Source: Sipunculus nudus
Lineage: Eukaryota; Annelida; Sipuncula; Golfingiida; Sipunculidae
NCBI GenBank assembly: GCA_026874595.1
Contig: JAPPUL010000081.1
Location: forward strand, 882,501 to 946,500
DNA: 64,000 nucleotides
Direction of reading: 5' to 3'
The notes under the pieces: generated by a model
Databases searched by the model: none
The model's input: only the letters and a program-made list of their open reading frames with translations
What the model was told of the DNA's origin: nothing
In this document: positions 55,150-63,856 of the stretch, piece after piece
How the letters are laid out: every line of letters begins with the position of its first letter
How positions within the stretch are numbered: the stretch's first letter is position 1
Made by a program: the position numbers and the translations under genes

Positions 55150-55638
55150 ATGAAGGCATTTGGAATAGATCCTGGTCTTACGACGACGGGGTATGGAATA
55201 ATAGAGAGCATAGGCAACGAGTATAAATTGATAGGGTATGGGACGATAAAGCCAGATAAAGAAATACGGTTAGAAGAGAAGTTATATTACATACACAAGG
55301 AATTAAAATCTAAGTTAAAAGAATATAAGCCAACGACAGTAGCAATGGAGGAATTATACTTTGCACGAAACCGAAGTAGCGGGATAAAGGTAAGCCATGC
55401 ACGAGGAGTATTAATGCTTGCGTGTTTTGAGTGTGGCTATAGTGTATATGAATATGGTCCTAAAGAGCTAAAGCTTGGAATAAGCGGTTATGGAGATGCG
55501 CCGAAGGCTCAAGTTATGAGTATGGTTCAAAAGCTTCTTAGACTAGAAGAGCTTATAAAGCCAGCAGATGCCTCAGATGGCCTGGCGCTTGCAATATACC
55601 ATTTAAACGTAATAAAAGATGGAGATATAAGAAGGTGA
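55150..55638 (+). CDS. ruvC: Holliday-junction resolvase RuvC
   Basis: Endonuclease that cuts Holliday junctions. GIDPGLTTTGYGII carries the first catalytic Asp; MEELYFARN the Glu; DASDGLALAIYH the last acidic residues. 162 aa, normal. Overlaps ruvA by four bases (GTGA). Confidence 0.96.
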   Translation: MKAFGIDPGLTTTGYGIIESIGNEYKLIGYGTIKPDKEIRLEEKLYYIHKELKSKLKEYKPTTVAMEELYFARNRSSGIKVSHARGVLMLACFECGYSVYEYGPKELKLGISGYGDAPKAQVMSMVQKLLRLEELIKPADASDGLALAIYHLNVIKDGDIRR

Positions 55639-56255
55639 TAGACTATATAGAAGGGGAATTAGAAGTATGTAGAGAATCTTTTGTAATACTAAAGAGCGGG
55701 AGTATAGGCTATAAGCTAAATATAACAAAGAAGTTAAAAGCAGCACTTCCTAAGCGAGGGGAGAAGGTTAGAGTATATACGCATTTAATGTATAAGGAGC
55801 CGATATTTGAGTTATATGGATTTGTAGATGAGCTTGAGCGGGAGGTCTTTTTGTTGCTTCTAAGCGTACAAGGAGTAGGAAGCAAGCTTGCACAAAACAT
55901 ACTCCTCCAAATAAAGACAGAAGAGCTAATAGCCTACATAAAAAGCGGATCAGTTAAGGAACTAAGTAGCATTGTTAGTGGCCTTGGCAAGAAAACTAGT
56001 GAGAGGCTAAACCTTGAGCTTAAAAGCAAAGTGGAGAAGCTTTCCCTATATAGTGATAGTGCTTATATAGGTTCTGATATATTACAAAATAAAAATCGGC
56101 TAGTTATTGAGGCATTAAAGGAACTAGGTTATAGTGAGGCTGAGTCAGGAGCGGCACTTAAGGAAGTATTATTAGATGTTGGAGTTTCAGGTGAGGATAA
56201 AAGGAGTACGGAGGATTTGCTTAAGGAAGTATTAATTTGGTTTAACAAAAGGTAA
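55635..56255 (+). CDS. ruvA: Holliday-junction DNA-binding subunit RuvA
   Basis: 206 aa. N-terminal OB fold (MIDYIEGELEVCRESF) and helix-hairpin-helix regions (LLSVQGVGSKLAQNIL, IVSGLGKKTSERL), then the C-terminal RuvB-contact domain. GTG start overlapping the ruvC stop. Confidence 0.95.
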   Translation: MIDYIEGELEVCRESFVILKSGSIGYKLNITKKLKAALPKRGEKVRVYTHLMYKEPIFELYGFVDELEREVFLLLLSVQGVGSKLAQNILLQIKTEELIAYIKSGSVKELSSIVSGLGKKTSERLNLELKSKVEKLSLYSDSAYIGSDILQNKNRLVIEALKELGYSEAESGAALKEVLLDVGVSGEDKRSTEDLLKEVLIWFNKR

Positions 56256-56345
56256 GATTATAGTAATAAAGCCGAAGCAATTAGTTACTATTATAAACAA
56301 TATATAAACAATATATAAATAATAAAATATTAAGGGGTAAGGTTT

Positions 56346-57368
56346 TTGAAAAAGGAAGAGCGGGTGGTATCCGGGAGCAAGTTAAGTACTGATTCTAGTA
56401 CTGATTCTAATAGTACATACCGTCCAAAGACTCTTGAAGAGTTCATCGGACAAGAGGAGATAAAAGAAAATCTAAAAGTATATATAAAGGCGGCAAAGGC
56501 AAGAGGCGATTCCCTTGATCATATACTCTTACATGGTCCGCCAGGACTTGGTAAGACAACGTTTGCAAATATAATCGCAAATGAACTTGGAGTTGGGTTA
56601 AAGATAGTTCAGGCTCCTGTTTTAGAAAAGACGGGTGATATTGCCTCACATTTAAGTAGTCTTGCTAAAAACGATGTCTTTTTCATAGACGAGATACACC
56701 GCTTAAAGCCTGCCGTAGAAGAATTATTATATAGTGCGATGGAAGATTTTAAGCTTGATATAGTAATTGGCAAAGGAGCAGGTGCAAGATTTATTACACT
56801 TCCTCTACAAAAATTCACACTAATCGGAGCAACAACTAAAACTGGTTTATTAACAAGTCCCTTTTTGGCACGATTTGGGATAATAGATAGATTGGATTTC
56901 TATAATAAAGAAGTGTTGGTGGATATTGTAAAGCGTACAGCTAGTTTTATGAGTCTTGATATAGATGATAGTAGTGCTTTTGAGATTGCAAGCAGATCAC
57001 GTGGAACTCCGCGAGTAGTTAACCGGATAATGAGGAGGGTACGGGATTTTTCTCAAGTTGAGGGATCTGGACAAGTAAACTTAGAAATAGTAAATAAGAC
57101 ATTAGAGAGGCTCCAAATAGATGCAGAGGGTCTTGATATGATGGATCGCAGGCTTTTAAAACTAATAATTGAGCAATATAATGGCGGGCCGGTTGGTCTT
57201 GAGACCCTTGGTGTTTCGCTTGGAGAAACACCTGATACCATAGAGGACGTTTATGAGCCCTACTTAATTCAAAAAGGCTTTCTTGCAAGAACTCCAAGAG
57301 GCAGAACTACTACTAACTATTGTCATAAATACTTCAATAAAGTAATCGAAAATAACAACTTGTTCTAA
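56346..57368 (+). CDS. ruvB: Holliday-junction branch-migration ATPase RuvB
   Basis: AAA+ motor: Walker A GPPGLGKTT (about 64-72), Walker B FFIDEIHRL, sensor ATTKTGLL, arginine finger region SRGTPRVVNR and winged helix FLARTPRGR. 340 aa. TTG start after GGGGTAAGG. A short TDSS duplication lies in the N-terminus. Confidence 0.96.
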   Translation: MKKEERVVSGSKLSTDSSTDSNSTYRPKTLEEFIGQEEIKENLKVYIKAAKARGDSLDHILLHGPPGLGKTTFANIIANELGVGLKIVQAPVLEKTGDIASHLSSLAKNDVFFIDEIHRLKPAVEELLYSAMEDFKLDIVIGKGAGARFITLPLQKFTLIGATTKTGLLTSPFLARFGIIDRLDFYNKEVLVDIVKRTASFMSLDIDDSSAFEIASRSRGTPRVVNRIMRRVRDFSQVEGSGQVNLEIVNKTLERLQIDAEGLDMMDRRLLKLIIEQYNGGPVGLETLGVSLGETPDTIEDVYEPYLIQKGFLARTPRGRTTTNYCHKYFNKVIENNNLF

Positions 57369-57393
57369 ACAACAATTCTAAACAAAAACTAAA

Positions 57394-57870
57394 CTACTGG
57401 CCCTCGCCCATAATCTTAATAATATTAAATTCATTCTCGCTAACCGGCTGTATGGAAAGTCGCTGCCCAGGCCTTACCAAAAGCATATCAGATAACTTTG
57501 CATTTGCCTTTATAGCCTCTAAACTAACAAGACTCTTAAAAGACATAACCCATTTTACATCTACCATATACCATCTTGGATTGCTTTTATCCGACTTTTT
57601 GTCATAATATCTCTGTCCTTCCAAAAAAGCCGTATCATCTACATATCCCTCTCTAACAACCTCAGCAACCCCAACAACACCCTTGTCCTTACAGTTTGAA
57701 TGATAAATAAGCACCATGTCCCCGTTCTTAATCTCATCACGTAAATAGTTCCTAGCTTGATAATTCCTTATCCCATCCCAACAGGTTGTCTTATCCTTTT
57801 CACGCTTCAAATCATCAAATGAATATACTGAGGGTTCTGTCTTAAATAACCAATATCTTTTTAATCTCAT
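57394..57870 (-). CDS. EVE-domain (PUA-like) protein
   Basis: 158 aa single EVE domain: YWLFKTEPSVYSFDDL, CWDGIRNYQARNYLRD, GDMVLIYHSNC and NPRWYMVDVKW. EVE domains bind modified bases in DNA or RNA; the target is unknown here. Complete, convergent with ruvB (25-bp gap). Confidence 0.9.
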   Translation of the reverse strand: MRLKRYWLFKTEPSVYSFDDLKREKDKTTCWDGIRNYQARNYLRDEIKNGDMVLIYHSNCKDKGVVGVAEVVREGYVDDTAFLEGQRYYDKKSDKSNPRWYMVDVKWVMSFKSLVSLEAIKANAKLSDMLLVRPGQRLSIQPVSENEFNIIKIMGEGQ

Positions 57871-57925
57871 AATAATTATATCTACTTTAAAATAGTCTAT
57901 TTAAATATCATTAAACCTTCTTTAT

Positions 57926-57973
57926 CAGTTTTCTTTATGAGTTTTCTTTATGAGTTTTCTTTATGAGTTTTAT
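57926..57973 (-). repeat. 13-bp repeat at the 3' end of the downstream lipoprotein gene
   Basis: Minus-strand units AAATAAAACTCAT and AAAGAAAACTCAT; the first contains the TAA stop of the lipoprotein gene (CAA AAA TAA AAC TCA). About four copies. Confidence 0.8.
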
Positions 57974-58707
57974 TTTTGTAACTCTAATAGTAATGGAGTT
58001 ATATCAGACTTTTTGGGGCTTGACATCTTGTTTAATAAATACTTGTTTATCTTCTCCACGTTCGTAACCATTAGCTTTTCCACTAGCTTTAGTAATTTAC
58101 TTTTATCACGTGATAGTACTGTTAGCTTTGCAACTGATTTATTTGTAAATTTGTCTGATAAGCTAAGATAGTACTTTTTTACCTTTGCATCCCGAAGCCC
58201 TACTGATGCTCGTTGAATAAAATGCATAAGCCCTCCCTCAAAAAATAACAGTGAGGCAACTTCTACTTCTAAAACAAGATCATAACCCGAGCTTATCCCT
58301 TTTGGATATTCTTTTACTCCAAAGTATTTTAGATTTTCTTTACTTATATCCTCTCCTATTATTCCAACATCCACAATAAGCCTTTTTACAATCCCATCTT
58401 GTTCCTTATTCAAAGTATTTACAAAAGTCTTTCTATAAGCTTTCTTAAAATTATGTCCTTCTATAGCCGCGTTTACTCTCTTGCCAAGATCGTCTAATGC
58501 TGTGTCGTATGCTTTGTCTACTGTGAGCTTTAATAAAAATAATACTTTATTAGGGCGCTTTAAATAGCTATAATCCTCAAAGCTTATATACTCTGGTTTT
58601 TTACTCTCACAGGATAGGAGAAACGGTAGGAGACATAATACTATTATTATCACATCTTTTATTATAAAACTTTTCTCTTTGTTCTTAAACTCTATTTTAC
58701 ACTTCAA
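57970..58707 (-). CDS. Predicted lipoprotein, function unknown
   Basis: 245 aa. A basic N-terminus then a hydrophobic segment ending in lipobox FLLSC (Cys about 33). TTG start. The mature part is alpha/beta with no recognised motif (YSYLKRPNKVLFLLKL onward). Monocistronic or upstream of the EVE gene with a ~100-bp repeat-containing gap. Confidence 0.6.
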   Translation of the reverse strand: MKCKIEFKNKEKSFIIKDVIIIVLCLLPFLLSCESKKPEYISFEDYSYLKRPNKVLFLLKLTVDKAYDTALDDLGKRVNAAIEGHNFKKAYRKTFVNTLNKEQDGIVKRLIVDVGIIGEDISKENLKYFGVKEYPKGISSGYDLVLEVEVASLLFFEGGLMHFIQRASVGLRDAKVKKYYLSLSDKFTNKSVAKLTVLSRDKSKLLKLVEKLMVTNVEKINKYLLNKMSSPKKSDITPLLLELQK

Positions 58708-58815
58708 AGCTATTTGCTACTCTATTAAGATACTGTCCCTTTAAGGATAACTGGTTCATAACTATAACATTTTGACTGCTAAAAGTCAATCCATTACATC
58801 ACACACTACTATATT

Positions 58816-59823
58816 TTACATTACTACAGGCACACTCTCCCCACAACCCCTACAACGCCCATCCGCTATCCCCAATTGCTTTACTCCTTGCATATCTCTT
58901 TTTATTAATAAGCATTTACATCTTGAACAATAGGTATCGGAAAACCCTTCTATCATTGCATTACCCACATATACATGATTTAACTTCTCTTTTGCCATAG
59001 CGTACGCTTCTTTTAATACTTTATACCCTGTTGCTTCTATTTTTAATTTATAATCAGGATGATATGCGCTTAAATGGAGTGGGATATCTTTATCTACGCT
59101 ATATATGAAATCTATTAGCTTCCTAATAGCTTCTTTACTATCATTTAATGTCGGTATTAATAGATTTGTAAGTTCAAGCACCTGTCCCGCCCTCTTCGTA
59201 TCGCTTATTAACTTTATATTTTCAAGCACAGGTTCTAATAACCCTTTACATACTTTCTTATAATAACTGCTTTCTATCCCTTTTAAATCTATATTTATAC
59301 CGTCTATATATGGCAAAAGCTCTTTTAACGGCTCTTTGTTTATTGTCCCATTAGTTATTAGGACTGTTTTATAGCCCAATTGCTTTAGCTTTTTGGCACT
59401 GTCATATACATATTCATACCACATCAACGGCTCACTGTAGGTATATGCTACTCCAAGGTATTTGTTGTTATTTAAAATATTTACTAGTTCTTCAAGCTCA
59501 AGCTCTTTTGTTACATGTTCTTCTTGCGATATGCTCCAGTTTTGGCAAAATGTACAGCCTAAATTACAACTGTTGCCGGCTATCGACAATATCTTAGTGC
59601 CTGGATGAAAATGATATAACGGCTTTTTCTCTATCTGATCTACTTGTAAACTCGTTGTCTTGCCATAGTTTTTTGCATAAAATATGCCCCCTACATTCTC
59701 TCGTCCCATACAACGGGCTATGACACCTTCTTTTACCCTGCAATTAAATGGGCATAACTCGCACCGTATCCGCCCACCTTCTTCCTTTTTGTAATATGAT
59801 GCCTCTTTATATATCTTATCCAT
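58816..59823 (-). CDS. amrS: AmmeMemoRadiSam-system radical SAM protein (PflA-like)
   Basis: 335 aa. Radical SAM cluster in NSCNLGCTFCQNW (Cys86, Cys90, Cys93). Additional cysteines Cys21, Cys24, Cys28 and Cys38 at the N-terminus and CSRC/CRGCG at the C-terminus are typical of AmrS. The partner genes AmmeMemo-B and -A are not adjacent. Target unknown; related to pyruvate-formate-lyase activases. Confidence 0.85.
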   Translation of the reverse strand: MDKIYKEASYYKKEEGGRIRCELCPFNCRVKEGVIARCMGRENVGGIFYAKNYGKTTSLQVDQIEKKPLYHFHPGTKILSIAGNSCNLGCTFCQNWSISQEEHVTKELELEELVNILNNNKYLGVAYTYSEPLMWYEYVYDSAKKLKQLGYKTVLITNGTINKEPLKELLPYIDGINIDLKGIESSYYKKVCKGLLEPVLENIKLISDTKRAGQVLELTNLLIPTLNDSKEAIRKLIDFIYSVDKDIPLHLSAYHPDYKLKIEATGYKVLKEAYAMAKEKLNHVYVGNAMIEGFSDTYCSRCKCLLIKRDMQGVKQLGIADGRCRGCGESVPVVM

Positions 59824-59877
59824 AATATTATCTCGCTCAAGTTAATACTTTAACACCATTTTACCTTAAAACTATAC

Positions 59878-60606
59878 CTAAACAAAATCATCGCTATAAA
59901 GACGTTTGCCTCTATGCTTTTCCCAATTAAGCAATATCTCTAATATAACTCCTATTAGCTTCTTGCGGGATACCGGCGTCCACTTCGATACTTTATCTCC
60001 TATATATGGCAGCTTGCTACCTAAGTCGTAAAATCTCTCTAGGTATCTTAAATATCCCAAGTTCTTACCACGAAAACTACTTGCATTGTATATTAACGAC
60101 GGCTTCAATATTACCCATTCAATACCACTACTTTCAAGATATTCTTCTGCTTTTAACTTCCACTTTATATAGCCTTCGAGAAATGGTGGCGCCCCTGCTG
60201 CGCTCATTAATACCATCCTCCTTAAACCTTTGCTTTTACCATAATCTATTAGCTTTTTCGCAAATAAATAATTATAATCTATATACCTTTTAGACGCACT
60301 CTCTCGCAATATTGACACCAAGTGTATTAAGACATCTTTTTCGCCAACTCCAAAGTCAAACAATAACTCCTCCTCACTGCCAAAATCTACCCCTACAAGC
60401 TCTACCCTATCTTTATACTCGCTTAGTTTGCTAAATGATTGTTCTCGGACCAGGCAATATATCTTGCCCCTTATCCTTAAATCTCTTACAAGTTCTCCTA
60501 CCAATGCCTTCCCTACATAGCCTGTTGCACCTGTTACCCATATATTCTTCTCTTCCATCTCTTCTTCTCGTCCATCTCTTCTTTCTATTCTTTTCTTTGT
60601 TCCCAT
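59878..60606 (-). CDS. NAD(P)-dependent epimerase/NmrA-like protein
   Basis: Rossmann fold with VTGATGYVGKAL near the N-terminus, LVSILRESASKRYIDYNY and YIKWKLKAEEYLESSG (YxxxK). 242 aa. The first 16 residues are a low-complexity leader (RRDGREEE); ATG at 60558 (MEEKNIW) is an equally likely start. Substrate unknown; similar to complex-I-assembly or sugar-nucleotide epimerase relatives. Confidence 0.8.
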   Translation of the reverse strand: MGTKKRIERRDGREEEMEEKNIWVTGATGYVGKALVGELVRDLRIRGKIYCLVREQSFSKLSEYKDRVELVGVDFGSEEELLFDFGVGEKDVLIHLVSILRESASKRYIDYNYLFAKKLIDYGKSKGLRRMVLMSAAGAPPFLEGYIKWKLKAEEYLESSGIEWVILKPSLIYNASSFRGKNLGYLRYLERFYDLGSKLPYIGDKVSKWTPVSRKKLIGVILEILLNWEKHRGKRLYSDDFV

Positions 60607-60634
60607 TTATTTTTCTTGTCGGATTGCTCTACCC

Positions 60635-60674
60635 TACATTCTCCCTACATCCTCCCCACATTCTCCCTACATTC
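60635..60674 (-). repeat. AATGTAGGGAG repeats between rnhB and the epimerase gene
   Basis: Four imperfect 11-12-bp units (minus strand GAATGTAGGGA, GAATGTGGGGA, GGATGTAGGGA) follow the rnhB stop. Confidence 0.65.
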
Positions 60675-60685
60675 GCATATCTCAT

Positions 60686-61393
60686 TTATAAGCCCCTAAA
60701 CGGTAAGCTCTTGTTTAATACTTCATGGACTGGCTTATAGCTCTTTCTGTGGATGGATATTGCTCCATACTTATTTAGTGCGGATATATGTTCTTTCGTC
60801 GGATAGCCTTTGTTCCTATCAAATCCATAGCCTTCGTACTCTTTGCTGTAACCCTCCATAAGATTATCTCGTATCACTTTTGACACTATTGAAGCCGCTG
60901 CTATACAGGCACTTTTACTATCTCCTTTTATTATCGACTCCTTAGGTATATCTACTACCTTTTCTAGCTTAAGTGCATCTATTAAGAGTAAGTTCGGTTT
61001 TAGCCAAAGCTCATTAAGCGCTTTATACATCGCCTCTTTTGTCGCCATATGTATATTTACTTTGTCTATCTTCTCAGCTTCGATTATTCCTACCCCAAAA
61101 CTTAACATCCCTCCTGATAACAGTTTCTCATAAATTTTAAGCCGCTTTTTATAACTTATATTCTTTGAGTCGTCTAGCCCTTCTATCTTTACTCCCATCT
61201 CCAATATCACTGCACTTGCTACAACCGGCCCCGCAAGAGACCCCCGACCCACTTCGTCAAGTCCTGCTATATGAAAACCTTCATCATTCCTAACTTCACC
61301 TCCATCCACCTCCACTCCTCCCCCTCCTCTATACAACATATATTCATTCTGCTTATTTAAATCATGCCTATATAAGTCTTCATAAGTCTTCAA
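60686..61393 (-). CDS. rnhB: Ribonuclease HII
   Basis: Removes ribonucleotides from DNA-RNA hybrids. Metal ligands Asp46-Glu47 in GLDEVGRGSLAGP, Asp139 in LLIDALKL and Asp158 in KGDSKSACIAAASI. 235 aa. TTG start. A Gly/Val-rich insert (YRGGGGVEVDGGEV) lies in the N-terminus. Follows rplS in the standard order. Confidence 0.95.
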   Translation of the reverse strand: MKTYEDLYRHDLNKQNEYMLYRGGGGVEVDGGEVRNDEGFHIAGLDEVGRGSLAGPVVASAVILEMGVKIEGLDDSKNISYKKRLKIYEKLLSGGMLSFGVGIIEAEKIDKVNIHMATKEAMYKALNELWLKPNLLLIDALKLEKVVDIPKESIIKGDSKSACIAAASIVSKVIRDNLMEGYSKEYEGYGFDRNKGYPTKEHISALNKYGAISIHRKSYKPVHEVLNKSLPFRGL

Positions 61394-61424
61394 AATGTTC
61401 TATTTTTTCATTTATTCCTTTATT

Positions 61425-61515
61425 CAATTCATTTATATATTTAATTCATTTATATATTTAATTCATTTATATATTTAATTCATTTATATATTTAACTCAT
61501 TTGCTAAATATTCTA
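61425..61515 (-). repeat. 17-bp AT-rich repeat after rplS
   Basis: Minus-strand units AAATGAATTAAATATAT, about five copies. The first, diverged copy overlaps the rplS end (AAG TGA GTTAG), so the TGA is repeated in each unit. Confidence 0.85.
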
Positions 61516-61517
61516 AC

Positions 61518-62036
61518 TCACTTGCTCTCTTGAGATTTTGACTCAGCGCTTGACTCTGATTCACTCCCTCCCTTTTTATTCTCTTCAGCCTTATTGCCAT
61601 CCTTCCCTTTGCCATCCTTCCCTTCTAATAAATTCTTTGATTCTACCCCCGCTTTTGCAGTAGCTTCTTCCTTCTTCTCTATATATCTTTTTACTTGTGC
61701 TGACTTCCCTCGTCGCCCCCTTAAATAATATAACTTCGCTCGACGTACTCGCCCGCGTCTTACTAATACTATACTCTCTATCTTTGGTGAATGTAATGGG
61801 AATACTCGCTCAACTCCCACATTGAAGGAGACCTTTCGCACTGTTAACGTCTTGCCTATCCCTTTTCCCTTTATCCCTATTACCACTCCCTCAAATATTT
61901 GTACCCTCTCGCGTTTTCCCTCCCGTATCTTGAAATGTACCTTTACTGTATCTCCTATACTTATATCTGACAGCTTATCTTTCTTTAGGTACTCTTTCTC
62001 TACTTCTTTTAGTAGTTCTAATCTGTTTTTTGTCAT
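61518..62036 (-). CDS. rplS: 50S ribosomal protein L19 with an extended low-complexity tail
   Basis: Residues about 1-115 are a complete L19 ([67 protein letters not shown]). About 55 further residues are Glu, Lys, Ser and Gly-rich ([25 protein letters not shown]) and absent in usual L19. Confidence 0.95.
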   Translation of the reverse strand: MTKNRLELLKEVEKEYLKKDKLSDISIGDTVKVHFKIREGKRERVQIFEGVVIGIKGKGIGKTLTVRKVSFNVGVERVFPLHSPKIESIVLVRRGRVRRAKLYYLRGRRGKSAQVKRYIEKKEEATAKAGVESKNLLEGKDGKGKDGNKAEENKKGGSESESSAESKSQESK

Positions 62037-62079
62037 CTTTTTATCTTATTCCCTCTTTCTATTTTACTCTTTTTTTTTA

Positions 62080-62125
62080 TTTGCCCCTATTTGCCCCTAT
62101 TTGCCCCTATATTGCCTTTATTTGC
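62080..62125 (-). repeat. 10-bp repeat that forms the trmD C-terminus and stop
   Basis: Minus-strand ATAGGGGCAA is repeated three to four times. Read in the trmD frame it gives ...IGANRGK and then, by the 10-bp shift, TAG. The tail and stop of TrmD therefore derive from the repeat. Confidence 0.8.
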
Positions 62126-62851
62126 CCTTTCAAAATATGTTGCCAGAATTTCAAGTTCATACATCGTGAATAGGCGTCTTTCTATTAAATCTGGCCTCTT
62201 AGATAATGTATTATATATTGCTCCTTGCTTTCTAGTCCGTTCAATCTCTTTATGATTCCCTCTTAAATATACTTCCGGTACTTTATAACCTTTGTAATCT
62301 CGGGGCTTTGTATAATGTCCACATTCAAGCAAGCCCCCAACATAACTCTCTTCATTAAGTGATTCCGCATTGCCCAAAAGTAGCCCCTTTGCACGCAAAA
62401 GTACATCTAGTACGACTAAAGCTGCTAGGCTTCCGTTACTTATTACATATTCTCCTATCGATAGCTTCTTTGAATCAGGATATAACTCGTATATACGTGC
62501 ATCGAAACCCTCGTATGTTCCGCATATTAATATTAGTTCCTCCTCCTCTTTAAGCTCTTCCACTTTCTCTTGGTTTAATAGCTCCCCATCCGGTGTTAGA
62601 AATATCTTCGCCTTCTCCCCCCCCCTATCTACAGCCTTTAACGCTATGTCCAGAGGCTCGCACCTAAGCAACATCCCAGGCCCTCCTCCGTATAGTGTTG
62701 AGTCTACTTTCTTATGTTTGTCTTTTGAGTATTCTCGCCAGTTTATTACTTTAAGCTCAAATCTCTCCCCCGAAAGACTACTTCCCATTAGCCCTACGTT
62801 CGTATAATTTTCAAATATCTGCGGGTATAAGGTTAGTACTTTTACTTTCAA
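62087..62851 (-). CDS. trmD: tRNA (guanine37-N1)-methyltransferase
   Basis: SPOUT methyltransferase: VLTLYPQIFENY, YGGGPGMLLRCEPL, ICGTYEGFDARI, SIGEYVISNGSLAALVVLD and LECGHYTKPRDYKGYKVPEV. 254 aa. TTG start overlapping the rimM stop (TTGA) after GAAGG. Confidence 0.95.
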   Translation of the reverse strand: MKVKVLTLYPQIFENYTNVGLMGSSLSGERFELKVINWREYSKDKHKKVDSTLYGGGPGMLLRCEPLDIALKAVDRGGEKAKIFLTPDGELLNQEKVEELKEEEELILICGTYEGFDARIYELYPDSKKLSIGEYVISNGSLAALVVLDVLLRAKGLLLGNAESLNEESYVGGLLECGHYTKPRDYKGYKVPEVYLRGNHKEIERTRKQGAIYNTLSKRPDLIERRLFTMYELEILATYFERANKGNIGANRGK

Positions 62852-63510
62852 TCATAGCCTTCTATGTCTTTCAAATATACGAGCTTCTTGCTTACTTCTA
62901 CTCCTTTTATCAACTCCTTCCTAAATGGTACGTATTTTATTTGACCACCTCCCCTCTTCTTTCCCTTCTCTCCCTTCTCTCCCTTCTTTCCCTTCCCTGA
63001 CTCCTCCCCCTCTTCCACCGCTTGGCGTATCTTTAGCAAATCTCCTGCCCCGTAGTTTACTACCTCCTCTACCTCCCCATACCTTTGCCCACTCTCTAAT
63101 ATGCATTCACTCCCTCGTAAATCTATTTGATAATACTCTCCCCCTTTGCCCTCCAGCTCCGGAAGCTCACTCCTATTTATATATAGTTCCTTACCATATA
63201 GTTCCTTACCATTAAATCCTTCCTCGCTTTTACCTTCCACTCCATAATTAACTATATCTCCATACACCTTCTTCCCTAAAACTTTTACCCTTATATCTAG
63301 CTCCTCTTTATTCCCATATCCATCATCTATAAAATAGCGTTTGAACTTCTTTATCTCTTCAACGCTATCTACGTAAAATTTTAAAACATATCTGCCTTCT
63401 CCTTTACCGCCACCCCCTTTACCGCCGCCCCCTTTACTCTCTTTAAATACTTTACCACCACGCTTTGTCTTGCCTATAACCTTTCCTATCACTATATACT
63501 CTTTATCCAA
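62848..63510 (-). CDS. rimM: 16S rRNA maturation factor RimM with Gly/Lys-rich inserts
   Basis: 220 aa. RimM N-domain (YIVIGKVIGKTKRGGKVF), PRC-like region ending YGAGDLLKIR, and the C-terminus IKYVPFRKELIKGVEV. Poly-Gly/Lys stretches interrupt it at about 24-41 and 165-186 (GKGKKGEKGEKGKKRGGG), from repeat expansion. TTG start. Identity rests on these segments plus the position between khpA and trmD. Confidence 0.85.
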   Translation of the reverse strand: MDKEYIVIGKVIGKTKRGGKVFKESKGGGGKGGGGKGEGRYVLKFYVDSVEEIKKFKRYFIDDGYGNKEELDIRVKVLGKKVYGDIVNYGVEGKSEEGFNGKELYGKELYINRSELPELEGKGGEYYQIDLRGSECILESGQRYGEVEEVVNYGAGDLLKIRQAVEEGEESGKGKKGEKGEKGKKRGGGQIKYVPFRKELIKGVEVSKKLVYLKDIEGYD

Positions 63511-63598
63511 GAAAGCTATCCTGCCTACATATTTCTATCTCTTAACCTAAAACTGATTATTTTAAGACCATTAAGTAATTATTATCACCATTGATACC

Positions 63599-63856
63599 CT
63601 AATCCAATATCTCAAGTATTACTCGTTTCCCGCATTTCGTCGATGCTGCGCTTAGTATCGTCCGTATGGCTTTTGCTATACGACCATGTTTGCCTATCAC
63701 CTTCCCTATATCTGCCTCAAGTACCTTAAGTTCCAATATAGTCGACTTTGCCCCCTCCACTACTTTTATTTTCACGTCATCTGGATTGTCTACCAACGAT
63801 TTTATTATATACTCTACTAGGGCTTTCTCATCCATACCCTCTTTTGTCTCTTGCAT
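63599..63856 (-). CDS. khpA: KH-domain RNA-binding protein KhpA
   Basis: 85 aa single KH domain with the GxxG loop in GKVIGKHGRIAKAIR. Perfect GGAGGT five bases before the ATG. First gene of the khpA-rimM-trmD-rplS-rnhB run; rpsP would be expected just outside the window. Confidence 0.93.
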   Translation of the reverse strand: MQETKEGMDEKALVEYIIKSLVDNPDDVKIKVVEGAKSTILELKVLEADIGKVIGKHGRIAKAIRTILSAASTKCGKRVILEILD

